Of a stretch of DNA of 50,601 bases, positions 1 through 8,995 are shown piece after piece (within the stretch, counting starts at the first letter, position 1; every line of letters begins with the position of its first letter). Below the pieces are notes generated by a model. The model had not been told where the DNA came from, made no database searches, and saw only the letters and a program-made list of their open reading frames with translations. Origin of the DNA: DASVDK01 sp036381125 [NCBI: Thermodesulfobacteriota bacterium] (lineage in GTDB: Bacteria > DASVDK01); NCBI GenBank assembly GCA_036381125.1, contig DASVDK010000141.1, positions 1-50,601 on the forward strand. The letters are read 5' to 3'. The translations under genes and the position numbers were made by a program.

Positions 1-2
1 AG

Positions 3-623
3 ATCTTCGGCGAGCGGACCGGCACGCCGGACGTCGCCCTCATGCTCGCGGCGAAGAACCTGCGGGTGATCCACGTCACCTCGCACGTCTCCCTCCGGGG
101 GGCCATCGACGCCCTGTCGGTGCCTCGCATCGTGACCACGGTTCGCCTGGCCGATCGGACGTGCCGCCTCCTGGGCGTTGCCAGACCGCGCGTGGCCGTG
201 GCGGGACTCAACCCCCACAACGGCGAGCATGGGCTCTTCGGGGACGAGGAGGGCCGGATCATCGAGCCGGCGGTCGCGGCGGCCCGGGCCGAGGGCCTCG
301 ACGCGGAAGGGCCCATCGCCCCGGACACCGTCTTCCACAAGGCGCTCGAGTTCCGTCAGTACGACATCGTGGTCTGCATGTACCACGACCAGGGTCACAT
401 CCCGTTCAAGACGCTCAACTTCGACTCGGGGGTGAACGTGACCGCCGGCCTGCCGATCGTGCGGACCTCGGTCGACCACGGCACCGCCTTCGACATCGCC
501 GGCCGGGGGCTGGCCAGGGCCGACAGCATGGCCGAGGCCATCCTGATGGCGGGTGAGATGGCGCGTGCGCGCGCCGCGGCGGCGCGCCCGGGGGGCGTCA
601 GAGGACCATCGCCAGCACGCTGA
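3..623 (+). CDS. pdxA: PdxA-family 4-hydroxythreonine-4-phosphate dehydrogenase, 3' part (5' end outside window)
   Basis: The open frame enters from the left edge and gives about 206 residues of the C-terminal two thirds of a PdxA-family protein. PdxA oxidises 4-phosphohydroxy-L-threonine in pyridoxal phosphate synthesis; PdxA2 paralogues act on phosphorylated four-carbon sugar acids. Visible family motifs are HVTSHVSLR, GLNPHNGEHG, YHDQGHIPFK and SVDHGTAFDIAG, and they supply the histidines that bind the divalent metal in this family. The tail after GEMARARAA is low-complexity and probably unstructured. The nearby sugar-acid genes make a PdxA2-like catabolic role possible, but the missing N-terminus and the absence of a DUF1537 kinase in view leave this open. 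Confidence 0.9.
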   Translation: MFGERTGTPDVALMLAAKNLRVIHVTSHVSLRGAIDALSVPRIVTTVRLADRTCRLLGVARPRVAVAGLNPHNGEHGLFGDEEGRIIEPAVAAARAEGLDAEGPIAPDTVFHKALEFRQYDIVVCMYHDQGHIPFKTLNFDSGVNVTAGLPIVRTSVDHGTAFDIAGRGLARADSMAEAILMAGEMARARAAAARPGGVRGPSPAR

Positions 624-741
624 CGGCGAGGATGAGGCCGAAGGAGAGCGGCAGGGCGTCGGAGGCCTGGCCAGGGGGGATCCTCACGGGCACCTCCGGC
701 GGCTCCGGGTGCAAGGGACCTGCCGGACCGCGGGGGGTGCC

Positions 742-1764
742 CTACCCTCGATGCGCGGTCGCGCCGATCCGGCGCCTGGCCGCGGCGGCCACCGACGCCC
801 CGGCCAGGACGGCGCCCGCGAGCGCGAGCGGCAGCCCCATGCGGCGCGCCGCGACCAGGGGGAGCGCGCTCCCACGCGACGCGGCATGCGGCGTGCGGGC
901 CGCGCGGCAGGCCGCCGCCCGCGGCACCTCGAAGGCGAACGTCTCGCCGCGCCGCAGGACGACCACCCGGTCGCGCAGCCCCGCGGCCTCGGCCGCCCGG
1001 AGGAAGTCGACCAGCGGGCTCTTGAAGACCGTGTAGTCGTCGTAGTGGATCGGGATGGCGACCTCGGGTCGGACGATCCGTACCGCCTCGACCCCCTGCC
1101 CGTCGTCCATCGTGACCAGGACGCCGAGCACCCGGGTGCCGCCGAGGTGCAGGAGCGCGAGGTCGATGCCCGGGACGCGGCGCGGGATCTCGTACAGGTC
1201 GTCGTGGACGAGCGTGTCGCCCGAGATGTAGAGCCGCAGGCGCCGCAGGCCGGCCACGTCCTGGAAGTCGAGGAGGCTCCCCATCACCTCGGGCAGGAGG
1301 CGCGAGACGAGCGGGGGCCCGTGCCGCCCCGGCAGCGCCGTCACCCGAAGCGTCGCCGGGCCCCTGGCGACGCACGCCGACTCCCAGCGCCGCAGGGGGA
1401 GCGCGCGCCGGAAGCCCCGGCGGCTCAGGTAGGCCGCCGCCTCCGGCGTGGTCAGGATCGGCACCTGCCGGTCGAGCCTGGCCTCGGCGATCCGGTCGAA
1501 GTGGTCGCCATGGAGGTGGGAGAGGACGACCAGGTCGATCGGTGGGAGGTCCTCGATCTCGAGCGCCGGGTCGGTGAGCCGCCTCGCCACGAGCCCGTAG
1601 CCCAGGTGCACGTGGTCGCCGGCGTGGAGGAAGTTCGGGTCGGTGAGGACCGTGAAGCCGGCGCATCGGATCAGGACCGTTGCCGTGCCCACGAAGAAGA
1701 CGCTTCCCCGTCCGGTCTCCGGCGGCTCGCCGTCGGGGAGCTGGAGGCGATGGCGGTCCCCCAT
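742..1764 (-). CDS. Metallo-beta-lactamase-fold hydrolase (UlaG-like) with C-terminal membrane anchor
   Basis: The protein of about 340 residues has the metallo-beta-lactamase fold. The metal motif is LSHLHGDHFD (HxHxDH), preceded by FVGTATVLIRCAGFTVLTDPNF, which resembles UlaG and other RNA- or lactone-hydrolase-like members. Later ligands are ISGDTLVHDD (Asp) and IPIHYDDY (His). A hydrophobic stretch near the C-terminus (GLPLALAGAVLAGASVAAAA) followed by arginines looks like a single membrane anchor, which is unusual for soluble UlaG-type enzymes. I chose the ATG at 1764 because the family-like sequence starts just after it; a longer frame to 1833 exists. It follows the cyclase gene by 70 bases and is probably the last gene of the transporter operon. 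The substrate is unknown. Confidence 0.8.
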   Translation of the reverse strand: MGDRHRLQLPDGEPPETGRGSVFFVGTATVLIRCAGFTVLTDPNFLHAGDHVHLGYGLVARRLTDPALEIEDLPPIDLVVLSHLHGDHFDRIAEARLDRQVPILTTPEAAAYLSRRGFRRALPLRRWESACVARGPATLRVTALPGRHGPPLVSRLLPEVMGSLLDFQDVAGLRRLRLYISGDTLVHDDLYEIPRRVPGIDLALLHLGGTRVLGVLVTMDDGQGVEAVRIVRPEVAIPIHYDDYTVFKSPLVDFLRAAEAAGLRDRVVVLRRGETFAFEVPRAAACRAARTPHAASRGSALPLVAARRMGLPLALAGAVLAGASVAAAARRRIGATAHRG

Positions 1765-1834
1765 GGCGTCGCCGGTAGCAAGAGCGACGCCGATCCCCCG
1801 GTCATGACCGGCTCGCCGCCGGAGCGTCCACACC

Positions 1835-2800
1835 CTACTCCCCGATCCCCCGCTGCCCCCGGTTCTTGATGGCCACCGCGCGCGTGATCCCGCCGCTGCC
1901 GTCGACGATCTTCGCGTTCAGCGAGACGTAGAACGCGCCGCGGGCCGGCAGGCGGCCGACGTTGATCACCTGCTCGTCCCAGGTCATCCCGTACTTGAGC
2001 CCGGCCACGTGGGTCGGCTGGCCGCCCTCGACGTAGCCCATGCTGGGGCTGTCGATGGCGAGGTGCTGGATCCCTTTCGAGTGGAGGTACTCCATCGTCT
2101 CGGGCGAGGGGGCCGGCCAGCCGGGCGCGCTCTTGAGGATGAGCGGCTCGAAGGCCAGGCGGTTGCCCTCCGGGAAGGGCTTGTAGTACCGGTCGGTGTA
2201 GCCCGAGTGGAAGACGACGATCTCGCCCGGCTGGAGGGCGCCGTTCGCCGCCTCCCAGTCCTGCACCATCTTCGGCGTGATGACCGGGCTCTTGCCGTTG
2301 TCGGCCTGATCGAGGATCGCCCGCACGTCGATCACCGCGGCCGGCCCCATCCACCGGGCCGGATCGACCTTGTCGCAGGTGGTGAGCCCCACGGGGCTCT
2401 CGAACGGCATGCCGCTGCCGGGCGGCGGGATGAAGTGCGCGGGGCAGTCGGTCTGCGTGCCGGTGTGGTCGTCGATCACGACCCGCTGGCCGTAGTACGG
2501 GAAGACGCTCTGGGCGAGGTTGTCGCCGTACGCCCCCTTGACCGGCTTGAACCAGTTGAAGGTCCACCGCTGGAACGGCGCGTGGGCCGGCCAGTGGGCC
2601 GGCATCTGCTCGGAGATGAGGACCGTCAGGTCCACCACCTCCGCCTCCTTCATCGCGTCGGCCATCATCTGGCCGACGCTGGCCCCCTGGGCGAGGGCCG
2701 CCCCCGGGCCCGTCCTCGTGCTGCTCCCGGCGACCCACCCGAGCCCCAGAGCGACGACGACGAGGCATCCGACGAGAGTCCTGCGGAGCGACGAGCGCAT
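1835..2800 (-). CDS. Cyclase-family (kynurenine formamidase-like) metal-dependent hydrolase, exported
   Basis: The 321-residue protein begins with a signal peptide (RRTLVGCLVVVALGLGWVAG, later ALAQG), so it probably acts outside the cytoplasm. The signature HTGTQTDCPAHF matches the metal motif HxGTxxDxPxH of the cyclase/KynB family, which hydrolyses amide or lactone bonds of small ring compounds. The C-terminal PSMGYVEGGQPTHVAGL supplies the other conserved histidine region. The start at 2800 has a GGGGGAA ribosome site seven bases upstream. It lies 12 bases after a sugar-type permease and before a metallo-beta-lactamase-fold gene, so a secreted hydrolase that trims an imported compound is plausible. 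The natural substrate cannot be read from the sequence. Confidence 0.85.
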   Translation of the reverse strand: MRSSLRRTLVGCLVVVALGLGWVAGSSTRTGPGAALAQGASVGQMMADAMKEAEVVDLTVLISEQMPAHWPAHAPFQRWTFNWFKPVKGAYGDNLAQSVFPYYGQRVVIDDHTGTQTDCPAHFIPPPGSGMPFESPVGLTTCDKVDPARWMGPAAVIDVRAILDQADNGKSPVITPKMVQDWEAANGALQPGEIVVFHSGYTDRYYKPFPEGNRLAFEPLILKSAPGWPAPSPETMEYLHSKGIQHLAIDSPSMGYVEGGQPTHVAGLKYGMTWDEQVINVGRLPARGAFYVSLNAKIVDGSGGITRAVAIKNRGQRGIGE

Positions 2801-2812
2801 GACAGCTTCCCC

Positions 2813-3640
2813 CTAGTCCTTCAGCGCGCCGGACAGCCCGGCGACGTAGTACTCGACGAAGAAGAAGTAGAGGATGACGACCGGCAGGCAGCCGAGCAGG
2901 GCGCCGGCCATGAGCGGCCCCCACTGGTAGAGGTCCCCGCGTACGAGTTCCGTCGCGAGGCCGACCGGAACGGTCTTGAGTTCGGGCGAGGACATGAAGA
3001 CGAGGGCGTAGAGGTACTCGTTCCACGAGAGCGTGAAGCAGAAGATGACGGCCGAGATGAGCCCCGGCACGCTGAGCGGCAGGACGATGGTCGTCATGAT
3101 CCGCAGCCGCCCCGCCCCGTCCACGTAGGCCGCCTCCTCCAGCTCCTTCGGGATGCTCTTCAGGTAGCCGATGAGGAGCCACGTGGAGAACGGGATCAGG
3201 AACGTCGTGTACACCGGGATCAGCGACCAGAGGCGGTTGAACATGCCCAGCTTGAGCAGGATGTCGGCCAGCGGAATGAAGAGGATGGCCGGCGGGATCA
3301 GGTACGCCATGTAGATCCCGATGCCGACCGTCTCGTCCCCCCGGAAGCGGACGCGGGCGATCGCGTACGCCGCGAGGTAGCTCGCGAAGACGCTCACCAC
3401 GGTCGCCCCGACGGAGACGAACATGGTGTTCCAGAACCAGCGCGGGTAGCGCGTCTGGGTGAGCAGGTACCGGATGTGCTCGAGCGTCGGGTTCACGACG
3501 ATGAAGGGGTTGGCCGTCACGCTCACCAGCTCGTTGTTCGGCTTGAGCGACGTGAGCAGCATCCAGTAGAACGGGAACAGCAGGAAGACGACGAAGGCGC
3601 CGAGCGGCACGTAGAGGGTGAGCCAGCGGCGGGCGGTCAT
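2813..3640 (-). CDS. Carbohydrate ABC transporter permease, MalG type
   Basis: This 275-residue inner-membrane protein has about six hydrophobic spans, beginning with LTLYVPLGAFVVFLLFPFYWMLLTSL, the usual MalG-family opening. The EAA loop that docks on the ATPase reads EEAAYVDGAGRLRIMTTIVL, with the conserved G. It is the second permease of a CUT1-type sugar importer and starts one base after the stop of the partner permease, with GGAGG upstream inside the end of that gene. No ATP-binding subunit is present in the operon or the window, so the transporter probably shares an MsmK/UgpC-like ATPase encoded elsewhere. The solute is not determinable; sugars, polyols or glycosides fit the family. 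Confidence 0.95.
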   Translation of the reverse strand: MTARRWLTLYVPLGAFVVFLLFPFYWMLLTSLKPNNELVSVTANPFIVVNPTLEHIRYLLTQTRYPRWFWNTMFVSVGATVVSVFASYLAAYAIARVRFRGDETVGIGIYMAYLIPPAILFIPLADILLKLGMFNRLWSLIPVYTTFLIPFSTWLLIGYLKSIPKELEEAAYVDGAGRLRIMTTIVLPLSVPGLISAVIFCFTLSWNEYLYALVFMSSPELKTVPVGLATELVRGDLYQWGPLMAGALLGCLPVVILYFFFVEYYVAGLSGALKD

Positions 3641-3641
3641 G

Positions 3642-4541
3642 TCACATCTGCCTCCGCAGCGCCCGAAGGGCTGCCCACGCGAGGATCAGCAGGAGCGGCA
3701 GCGTGAAGCCGGCGATCGCCGCCCCCTCGCTCATCGCGCCGCCCGGGATCGCCCGCTGGTAGGCGAGCGTGACGAAGAGGTGCGTCGCGTTGGCCGGCCC
3801 GCCGCGCGTGATCGTCCAGATGAGCTGGAAGTCGGTGAAGGTGAAGATCGTCGAGAAGACCGTCAGGATCGTCGTGAGCGGGATCAGGAGCACCCAGGTG
3901 ATGCTCCAGAACTGCTGCCACCTCGAGGCGCCGTCGATCTCCGCGGCCTCGTAGAGGTCCTTCGGGATCGCGGCGAGCCCCGCGAGGTACCCCACCGTGA
4001 AGAAGGGGATCCCCCGCCAGATGTTGGCGACGATCAGCGACCAGCGGGCGGGCCAGGCGTCGCCGAGGAAGTTGATGCCGCGGTCGAGGATGCCGAGCCT
4101 GAGCAGGCTCCAGTTGATGAAGCTGAAGCTCGGGTCGAGGATCCACCACCAGGCGAAGGCCGAGAGCACGGTCGGCACGATGTAGGGCAGGAGCAGCACC
4201 GACCGCCAGAAGCGGTACCCCGCGAACTTCTGGTTCAGCAGGATCGCGAGCCAGAGCCCGAGCGCGAGCTTGAAGACGACCGTCACGCCGGTGTACAGGG
4301 CGGTGTTGAAGGCGGTGACCCTGAGCACGGGGTCCGTGAGCAGGTACTGGTAGTTCTCGAGGCCGACGAAGACCCCGGGAGAGCCGATGGTGCTGTCCTT
4401 GAAGCCCAGCCAGACGCCGAGCACGAGCGGGTAGGCGAGGAACGCGCCCAGGAGGATGGCGGTCGGCGCCATGAGCATCGGCCCGAGCCACCCGCGCCGG
4501 TCGACGCCGCCCGACACCCGCGCCATGAACCCCGGCTTCAC
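3642..4541 (-). CDS. Carbohydrate ABC transporter permease, MalF/UgpA type
   Basis: The 299-residue protein has about six membrane spans, starting with LMAPTAILLGAFLAYPLVLGVWL. The EAA loop reads YEAAEIDGASRWQQFWSITW, typical of CUT1 permeases that pair with a MalG-type partner, here the next gene. I chose the GTG at 4541 because GGAGG lies eight bases upstream; an ATG at 4526 is an alternative. The gene follows the binding-protein gene after about 150 bases that contain a strong hairpin, the usual way binding protein is made in excess over permease. No frameshift or truncation is seen. Confidence 0.95.
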   Translation of the reverse strand: MKPGFMARVSGGVDRRGWLGPMLMAPTAILLGAFLAYPLVLGVWLGFKDSTIGSPGVFVGLENYQYLLTDPVLRVTAFNTALYTGVTVVFKLALGLWLAILLNQKFAGYRFWRSVLLLPYIVPTVLSAFAWWWILDPSFSFINWSLLRLGILDRGINFLGDAWPARWSLIVANIWRGIPFFTVGYLAGLAAIPKDLYEAAEIDGASRWQQFWSITWVLLIPLTTILTVFSTIFTFTDFQLIWTITRGGPANATHLFVTLAYQRAIPGGAMSEGAAIAGFTLPLLLILAWAALRALRRQM

Positions 4542-4562
4542 TCGTGTCGCCTCCAGAGATGC

Positions 4563-4589
4563 GCGGGGGGGCGGCCTCGGGCCGTCCCC
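4563..4589 (-). terminator. Strong GC hairpin between binding-protein and permease genes
   Basis: Two 12-base arms, GGGGGGGCGGCC and GGCCGTCCCCCC, with a three-base loop form a hairpin with one mismatch or G-U pair. There is no run of T after it on the minus strand, so full intrinsic termination is unlikely. Its position just after the binding-protein gene and before the permeases fits the known 3' stabilising or attenuating stem-loops that raise binding protein above membrane subunits. That role is inference. Confidence 0.5.
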
Positions 4590-4689
4590 CCGTGCGTTCG
4601 GTCCCGTGTGAGCGAAACGCCGCCGCCCCGGCGCCGCGCCCGGGTACCCGTCGGCCCTGCGATCGCGAGGGCGGACGGGTGTTCGGCCG

Positions 4690-6012
4690 CTACCGGTAGA
4701 TCCGGCGCAGCCGCGTCTCGGCCCGCCGGGCGGCGTCCTTCGCGCTCATCCGGTTCGCCGTGGCGTCGGCGAACATGTCGACGACGATGAACTCCGCGAG
4801 CGCCGCGGCCGCCTTCTGGCCCGGCGCGCCGGCGTACCCGTTGTGGAGCGCCCGGTCGAGGCCGTCGCGGAACGGCGTCGCCTTCGGGTCCCTGGTCCAG
4901 ACGGGGTTGTTCTTGAACGACTTGAGCGCCGGCGTGACGTAGCCGTTCATCGCCTCGACCCACGGGTTGGCCTGCGGGGCGTCGAGCATGAAGTCGATGT
5001 ACGCCTTGGCCGCGTTGGGGTAGGCCGAGTGCTTGAAGATGAACGCCTGCGTGAAGAGGTGCAGCTCGGTGTGCCGGCCGCTCCTGCCCTTCGGGAACGC
5101 CGCGTGGTTCATGTCCTCGGCGATCTGCGGGAAGTCCTTCTTGGCCGCGTAGTAGATGCTGATGCCGTTGTTGGTGACGGAGATCTCGCCCGCCAGGAAC
5201 GCGCGGTTGTTGTTCGGGTCGAGCCAGGACCCGGCGCCCGGCGCGAACTGCTCGTACAGCTCCTTCGCGTACTCGAGGGCGTCCCAGGTCGGCTGCTGGT
5301 TGATGGCGATGGTCTTCGTGTCGGCCTCGACCGCCTTGCCCCCGAAGCTCCAGAGCAGCCAGTGCGTCCACACGTTGCCGTCGCCGACCGCCCGGCCGAG
5401 CGGGAACCCGATGGGGTGGTTCCTCGCCTTGAGCCCCTTCGCGAGCCGCATGAAGCCGTCGAGGTCGTCGGGGAAGGTGTCGAAGCCGGCCTCCTTCATC
5501 CAGGAGACGCGGTAGTTGAGGCAGCCGATCGGCGAGCCGATGGGGACCGCGATCCAGCGCTTCTGCGCCTCGCTGTAGCCGTAGGTGCGCGCCACGTCGT
5601 ACCACCCGCCGAGCCGCTTGCCGAGCCCCTCGGCGACGTCGGACACGTCGACGAGGCTGTTCGGGTAGATGTGCGGGTCGTCGTACCAGCCCATGACGAT
5701 GTCCGGGCCGGAGCCGAGGTTGGCCGCGAGCGCCGCCTTGGGCCGCACGTCCTCCCACGTGATGTACTCGACCGCCACGCCGACGCCGGTCTGATCGGTG
5801 AACTTCTTCGTGTGAGCGTTCCAGACCTCCTCGTCCGACTTGACGAAGCCCGACCACCGGAGCAGACGCAGGTTCGCGCCCGGTTCGGGCTTGAACGGAC
5901 CCTGGGCCATCCCCTGGGCGTGGGCGCGCGTGGCGAAGATCCGGCTGCCGAGGCTCGCCCCGGCAAGGCCGGCGCCCCACCCGAGGACCGTGCGCCTGGT
6001 GACGTGTCGCAT
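4690..6012 (-). CDS. Extracellular solute-binding protein of a sugar ABC transporter, Tat-exported
   Basis: The protein of about 440 residues is a family 1 (CUT1) solute-binding protein that captures the solute outside the membrane and delivers it to the two permeases downstream. The N-terminus TRRTVLGWGAGLAGASLGSR is a twin-arginine signal and AHAQG is the likely cleavage site, so it is probably exported folded. The body shows family features such as FTDQTGVGVAVEYITWEDV near the start and FLAGEISVTNNGISIYYAAK in the middle. The ATG at 6012 is preferred over 6027 because GGAGGAGG sits five bases before it. The aromatic-rich binding region (WYDDPHIYPN, GWYDVARTYGYS) fits a carbohydrate ligand, but none can be named. 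Confidence 0.93.
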   Translation of the reverse strand: MRHVTRRTVLGWGAGLAGASLGSRIFATRAHAQGMAQGPFKPEPGANLRLLRWSGFVKSDEEVWNAHTKKFTDQTGVGVAVEYITWEDVRPKAALAANLGSGPDIVMGWYDDPHIYPNSLVDVSDVAEGLGKRLGGWYDVARTYGYSEAQKRWIAVPIGSPIGCLNYRVSWMKEAGFDTFPDDLDGFMRLAKGLKARNHPIGFPLGRAVGDGNVWTHWLLWSFGGKAVEADTKTIAINQQPTWDALEYAKELYEQFAPGAGSWLDPNNNRAFLAGEISVTNNGISIYYAAKKDFPQIAEDMNHAAFPKGRSGRHTELHLFTQAFIFKHSAYPNAAKAYIDFMLDAPQANPWVEAMNGYVTPALKSFKNNPVWTRDPKATPFRDGLDRALHNGYAGAPGQKAAAALAEFIVVDMFADATANRMSAKDAARRAETRLRRIYR

Positions 6013-6056
6013 CACAGCCTCCTCCATTGCGAACTACGTTCTGGAACCTCCGAAGC

Positions 6057-6086
6057 ATTGTTATGCGCGCCCGCGACCGCTGTCAA
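6057..6086 (-). promoter_or_regulatory. Sigma-70-type promoter of the transporter operon
   Basis: On the minus strand a perfect TTGACA (6086-6081) is followed after 17 bases by TAACAAT (6063-6057), giving a plausible -35/-10 pair about 45 bases before the binding-protein start. The divergent SDR gene starts at 6140, so the 130-base intergenic region probably serves both directions. Confidence 0.6.
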
Positions 6087-6139
6087 CAACGCCAGGCGCT
6101 GCGCTACCCTGGTCGCCTGGCACAAGGGAGGTGGCTGAC

Positions 6140-6889
6140 ATGGCGGAGATGCGGGAGCGGGTTGCGCTCGTGACCGGGGGGTCGCGGGGGATCGGGCGGG
6201 CGATCGCGGAGCGGCTGGCGGCGCGAGGCGTGCGGCTGGCCATCGCCAACCGCGATCCCGGGCCGGCGGTGGACGAGCTGCGGCGCGAGGGGATCGAGGC
6301 GCTGGCCGTGCCGACCGACCTCGCCGTCGACGACCCTGCGGCGGCGGTCGAGCGGACCGTGACGCACTACGGGCGGATCGACATCCTGATCCACTCCGCC
6401 GGCACCAACATCCGGAAGCCGGCCCTCGAGTTCACGCTCGAGGAGTGGCGGCGGATCCAGCGCCTCAACGTCGAGGCGGCGTTCGTGGCCGCCCAGGCGG
6501 CGGCGCGCCACATGCTCCCCCGCCGGTGGGGCCGCGTCGTCTTCGTGGCGTCCATCATGTCCTTCCACGGCGGCCTGCCGGCGGTGCCGATCACCGCGTA
6601 CACCACGAGCAAGGCGGCGCTCCTCGGCCTCACGCGCGGCCTCGCCAAGGAATGGGCGGCGGCCGGCGTGACGGTGAACGCGCTCTGCCCCGGCTACACG
6701 CGGACCGAGTTCACGGCGGCCGTCCAAAAGAACCCGGCCCTCGACGAGGCGATCACGCGCCGCATCCCGGCCGGCCGCTGGGCCGAGCCGGACGACGTCG
6801 GCGAGGCCGGCGCCTTCCTCTGCTCCGACCAAGCCGGGTACATCACCGGTCAGAGCCTCGTCATCGACGGCGGCTTCCTCGTGAACTAG
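6140..6889 (+). CDS. Short-chain dehydrogenase/reductase (classical SDR)
   Basis: This 249-residue NAD(P)-dependent oxidoreductase has the classical SDR layout. The nucleotide-binding TGGSRGIG lies near residue 12, HSAGTNI stands in place of the NAG motif, the catalytic serine is in VASIMSFHG, the YTTSKAAL motif carries the Tyr and Lys, and the C-terminus is YITGQSLVIDGGF. The start at 6140 has an excellent GGGAGG site; the open frame upstream of it overlaps the divergent promoter and is not coding. It resembles gluconate 5-dehydrogenase/2-deoxy-gluconate dehydrogenase-like SDRs. Next to a sugar transporter and a sugar-acid dehydratase it probably oxidises a sugar or sugar acid. The exact substrate is inference. 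Confidence 0.92.
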   Translation: MAEMRERVALVTGGSRGIGRAIAERLAARGVRLAIANRDPGPAVDELRREGIEALAVPTDLAVDDPAAAVERTVTHYGRIDILIHSAGTNIRKPALEFTLEEWRRIQRLNVEAAFVAAQAAARHMLPRRWGRVVFVASIMSFHGGLPAVPITAYTTSKAALLGLTRGLAKEWAAAGVTVNALCPGYTRTEFTAAVQKNPALDEAITRRIPAGRWAEPDDVGEAGAFLCSDQAGYITGQSLVIDGGFLVN

Positions 6890-7251
6890 ACGGGCCCGGC
6901 CGTCTCGCGGCGCACGCGTCGACCGCGACGACGGGCTTCGCCGGCCGGCCGAGCAGACGCCGGCACGTTCACGCGTCCTGGCCGGTGCCGCGCGAGGAGC
7001 GGCGGCGGTGCTGCTCGAGCCGTGCATCGGCCTCGGCGGCGTCCGCGGCCGCCTGGTCGGTGCCTCCCGCCCGGTCGAGGCCACGTCGGCGCGTGGTCCC
7101 CAGGGGCCGGCGCCGGCGCGGCGCTTTACACCCGGGGCCCCCCGTGATAGCCTCGGCGCCAACTCACCTGCTGCACGCCGGCTCGCCCCCCGCACTGCGC
7201 GTCGTGGGGGGCGCTGCCGATCACGAACCCATCTCGCCGACGGAGGTGCGC
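6890..7251 (+). promoter_or_regulatory. Intergenic region before the dehydratase, with candidate extended -10 promoter at 7125-7153
   Basis: No credible gene is seen in these 362 bases on either strand. TTTACA at 7125-7130, a 17-base spacer and TAGCCT at 7148-7153 preceded by TG (TGATAGCCT, an extended -10) form a plausible promoter about 100 bases before the dehydratase. The long upstream open frame in this region is an artefact of high GC. Confidence 0.45.
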
Positions 7252-8985
7252 GTGACGACGCGTGCCCTGAGAAGCCGCACCTGGTTCGGGCGCACGGACC
7301 TCGACGGCTTCATCCACCGCTCCTGGCTCAAGACCGAGGGCTTCAGCGATGTCCTCTTCGACGGGCGCCCCGTCGTCGGCATCGCCAACTCCTGGTCCGA
7401 AATGACCAACTGCAACGCCCACCTGCGCCAGGTGGCCGACGCGGTGAAGCGGGGGGTCCTCTCGGCCGGCGGCTTCCCGCTCGAGTTCCCCACGATCTCG
7501 CTCGGCGAAGTCCTCATGAAGCCGACGACGATGCTCTTCCGCAACCTCATGGCGATGGACGTGGAGGAGTGCATCCGGGCCTACCCGATGGACTCGGTGG
7601 TGCTCCTGTCGGGCTGCGACAAGACGACGCCGGCCATGCTAATGGGGGCGATCTCCGCCGACATCCCGTCGATCATGCTCACGGGCGGCCCGATGCTCCG
7701 GGGGGAGTGGCGGGGCGAGCGGCTCGGCTCGGGGACCGACGCCTGGCGCCTCTGGGCGGAGCGGCGGGCCGGGAACCTGACCGACGAGGAGCTGTCGGAG
7801 GCCGAGAGCTGCATGCATCGCTCGGCCGGGCACTGCATGGTCATGGGCACCGCGTCCACCATGGCCTCGGTCGTCGAGGCGCTCGGCATGACGCTGCCCG
7901 GCAACGCGGCCGTCCCCGCCCCCGATTCGCGGCGGCTGCGACTGGCCGAGCTGACCGGCCGCCGGGCCGTGGAGCTGGCGCTCGCCGGCGGGCCCCGCCC
8001 CTCGGAGATCCTCACGTCCCGGGCGTTCGACAACGCCATCCGGGCGCTCCACGCCATCGGCGGGAGCACCAACGCGGTCATCCACCTCATGGCCTTCGCC
8101 GGCCGGCTCGGCCTGCCGCTCCGGCTCGAGCGGTTCGACGAGCTGTCGCGCACGACCCCCTTCCTCGTGAACCTGAAGCCGTCCGGCACCTACCTCATGG
8201 AGGACTTCTACTACGCCGGCGGCCTGCCCGCGGTGCTGAACGAGCTGATGCCGCTCCTCCACGGCGACGCGCTCACGGTCAACGGCAAGACGATCGCCGA
8301 GAACAACGCCGGTTCGCGCTGCCACAACCGCGACGTCATCCGGCCGCTCGCCGAGCCGCTCGGCGCCGAAGGCGGGCTCGTCGTCCTCTTCGGCAACCTC
8401 TGCCCCGACGGCGCCATCCTCAAGCAGTCGGCCGCCTCGCCGCACCTCCTGCGCCACCGCGGCAAGGCGGTGGTGTTCGCGGACCACGCCGACCTGCACC
8501 GCCGCATCGACGACCCGAACCTCCCCGTCGACGCGCGTTCGGTGCTCGTGTTGCAGCACGCAGGGCCCAAGGGGGCACCCGGCATGCCCGAGTGGGGGGC
8601 GGCGCCGATTCCCAGGCGCCTCCTCGAGCAGGGGGTGCGCGACATGGTTCGCATCTCGGACGCCCGGATGAGCGGCACCTCCTACGGGACGGTGGTGCTG
8701 CACGTGGCGCCCGAGTCGGCCGTGGGCGGCCCCCTGGCCCTCGTGAAGGACGGCGACGAGATCGAGCTGGACGTGCCGGGCCGGACGCTCACGCTGCGGG
8801 TCCCCGAAGAGGAGCTGGCGCGGCGGCGAGCCGCCTGGCGGCCGCGCCCACCCCGCTTCACGCGCGGCTACGGGCACCTCTTCCTCGAGCACGTGCTCCA
8901 GGCGAACGAGGGCGCCGACTTCGACTTCCTCAAGGGACGGACGCCGGTGAAGCCCGAAGACACGGCCGGCCCGTCGCACTCGTAG
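7252..8985 (+). CDS. IlvD/Edd-family sugar-acid dehydratase
   Basis: This 577-residue Fe-S dehydratase belongs to the IlvD/Edd superfamily. Cys54 (TNCNAHL), Cys122 (SGCDKTTPA) and Cys195 (SAGHCMVMGT) match the three iron-sulfur ligand positions of L-arabinonate-type dehydratases, and the length fits that subgroup. The sequence GGSTNAVIHLMAFAGRLG and the C-terminal RISDARMSGTSYGTVVLHV are typical. It dehydrates a sugar acid to a 2-keto-3-deoxy acid. The adjacent KDG kinase and aldolase argue for a sugar-acid substrate rather than dihydroxyisovalerate. I chose the GTG at 7252 because GGAGG lies just upstream and homology starts there, although the frame stays open to 6445. Arabinonate, xylonate, gluconate or galactonate cannot be told apart by eye. 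Confidence 0.93.
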   Translation: MTTRALRSRTWFGRTDLDGFIHRSWLKTEGFSDVLFDGRPVVGIANSWSEMTNCNAHLRQVADAVKRGVLSAGGFPLEFPTISLGEVLMKPTTMLFRNLMAMDVEECIRAYPMDSVVLLSGCDKTTPAMLMGAISADIPSIMLTGGPMLRGEWRGERLGSGTDAWRLWAERRAGNLTDEELSEAESCMHRSAGHCMVMGTASTMASVVEALGMTLPGNAAVPAPDSRRLRLAELTGRRAVELALAGGPRPSEILTSRAFDNAIRALHAIGGSTNAVIHLMAFAGRLGLPLRLERFDELSRTTPFLVNLKPSGTYLMEDFYYAGGLPAVLNELMPLLHGDALTVNGKTIAENNAGSRCHNRDVIRPLAEPLGAEGGLVVLFGNLCPDGAILKQSAASPHLLRHRGKAVVFADHADLHRRIDDPNLPVDARSVLVLQHAGPKGAPGMPEWGAAPIPRRLLEQGVRDMVRISDARMSGTSYGTVVLHVAPESAVGGPLALVKDGDEIELDVPGRTLTLRVPEEELARRRAAWRPRPPRFTRGYGHLFLEHVLQANEGADFDFLKGRTPVKPEDTAGPSHS

Positions 8986-8995
8986 GCCGGGCGCC

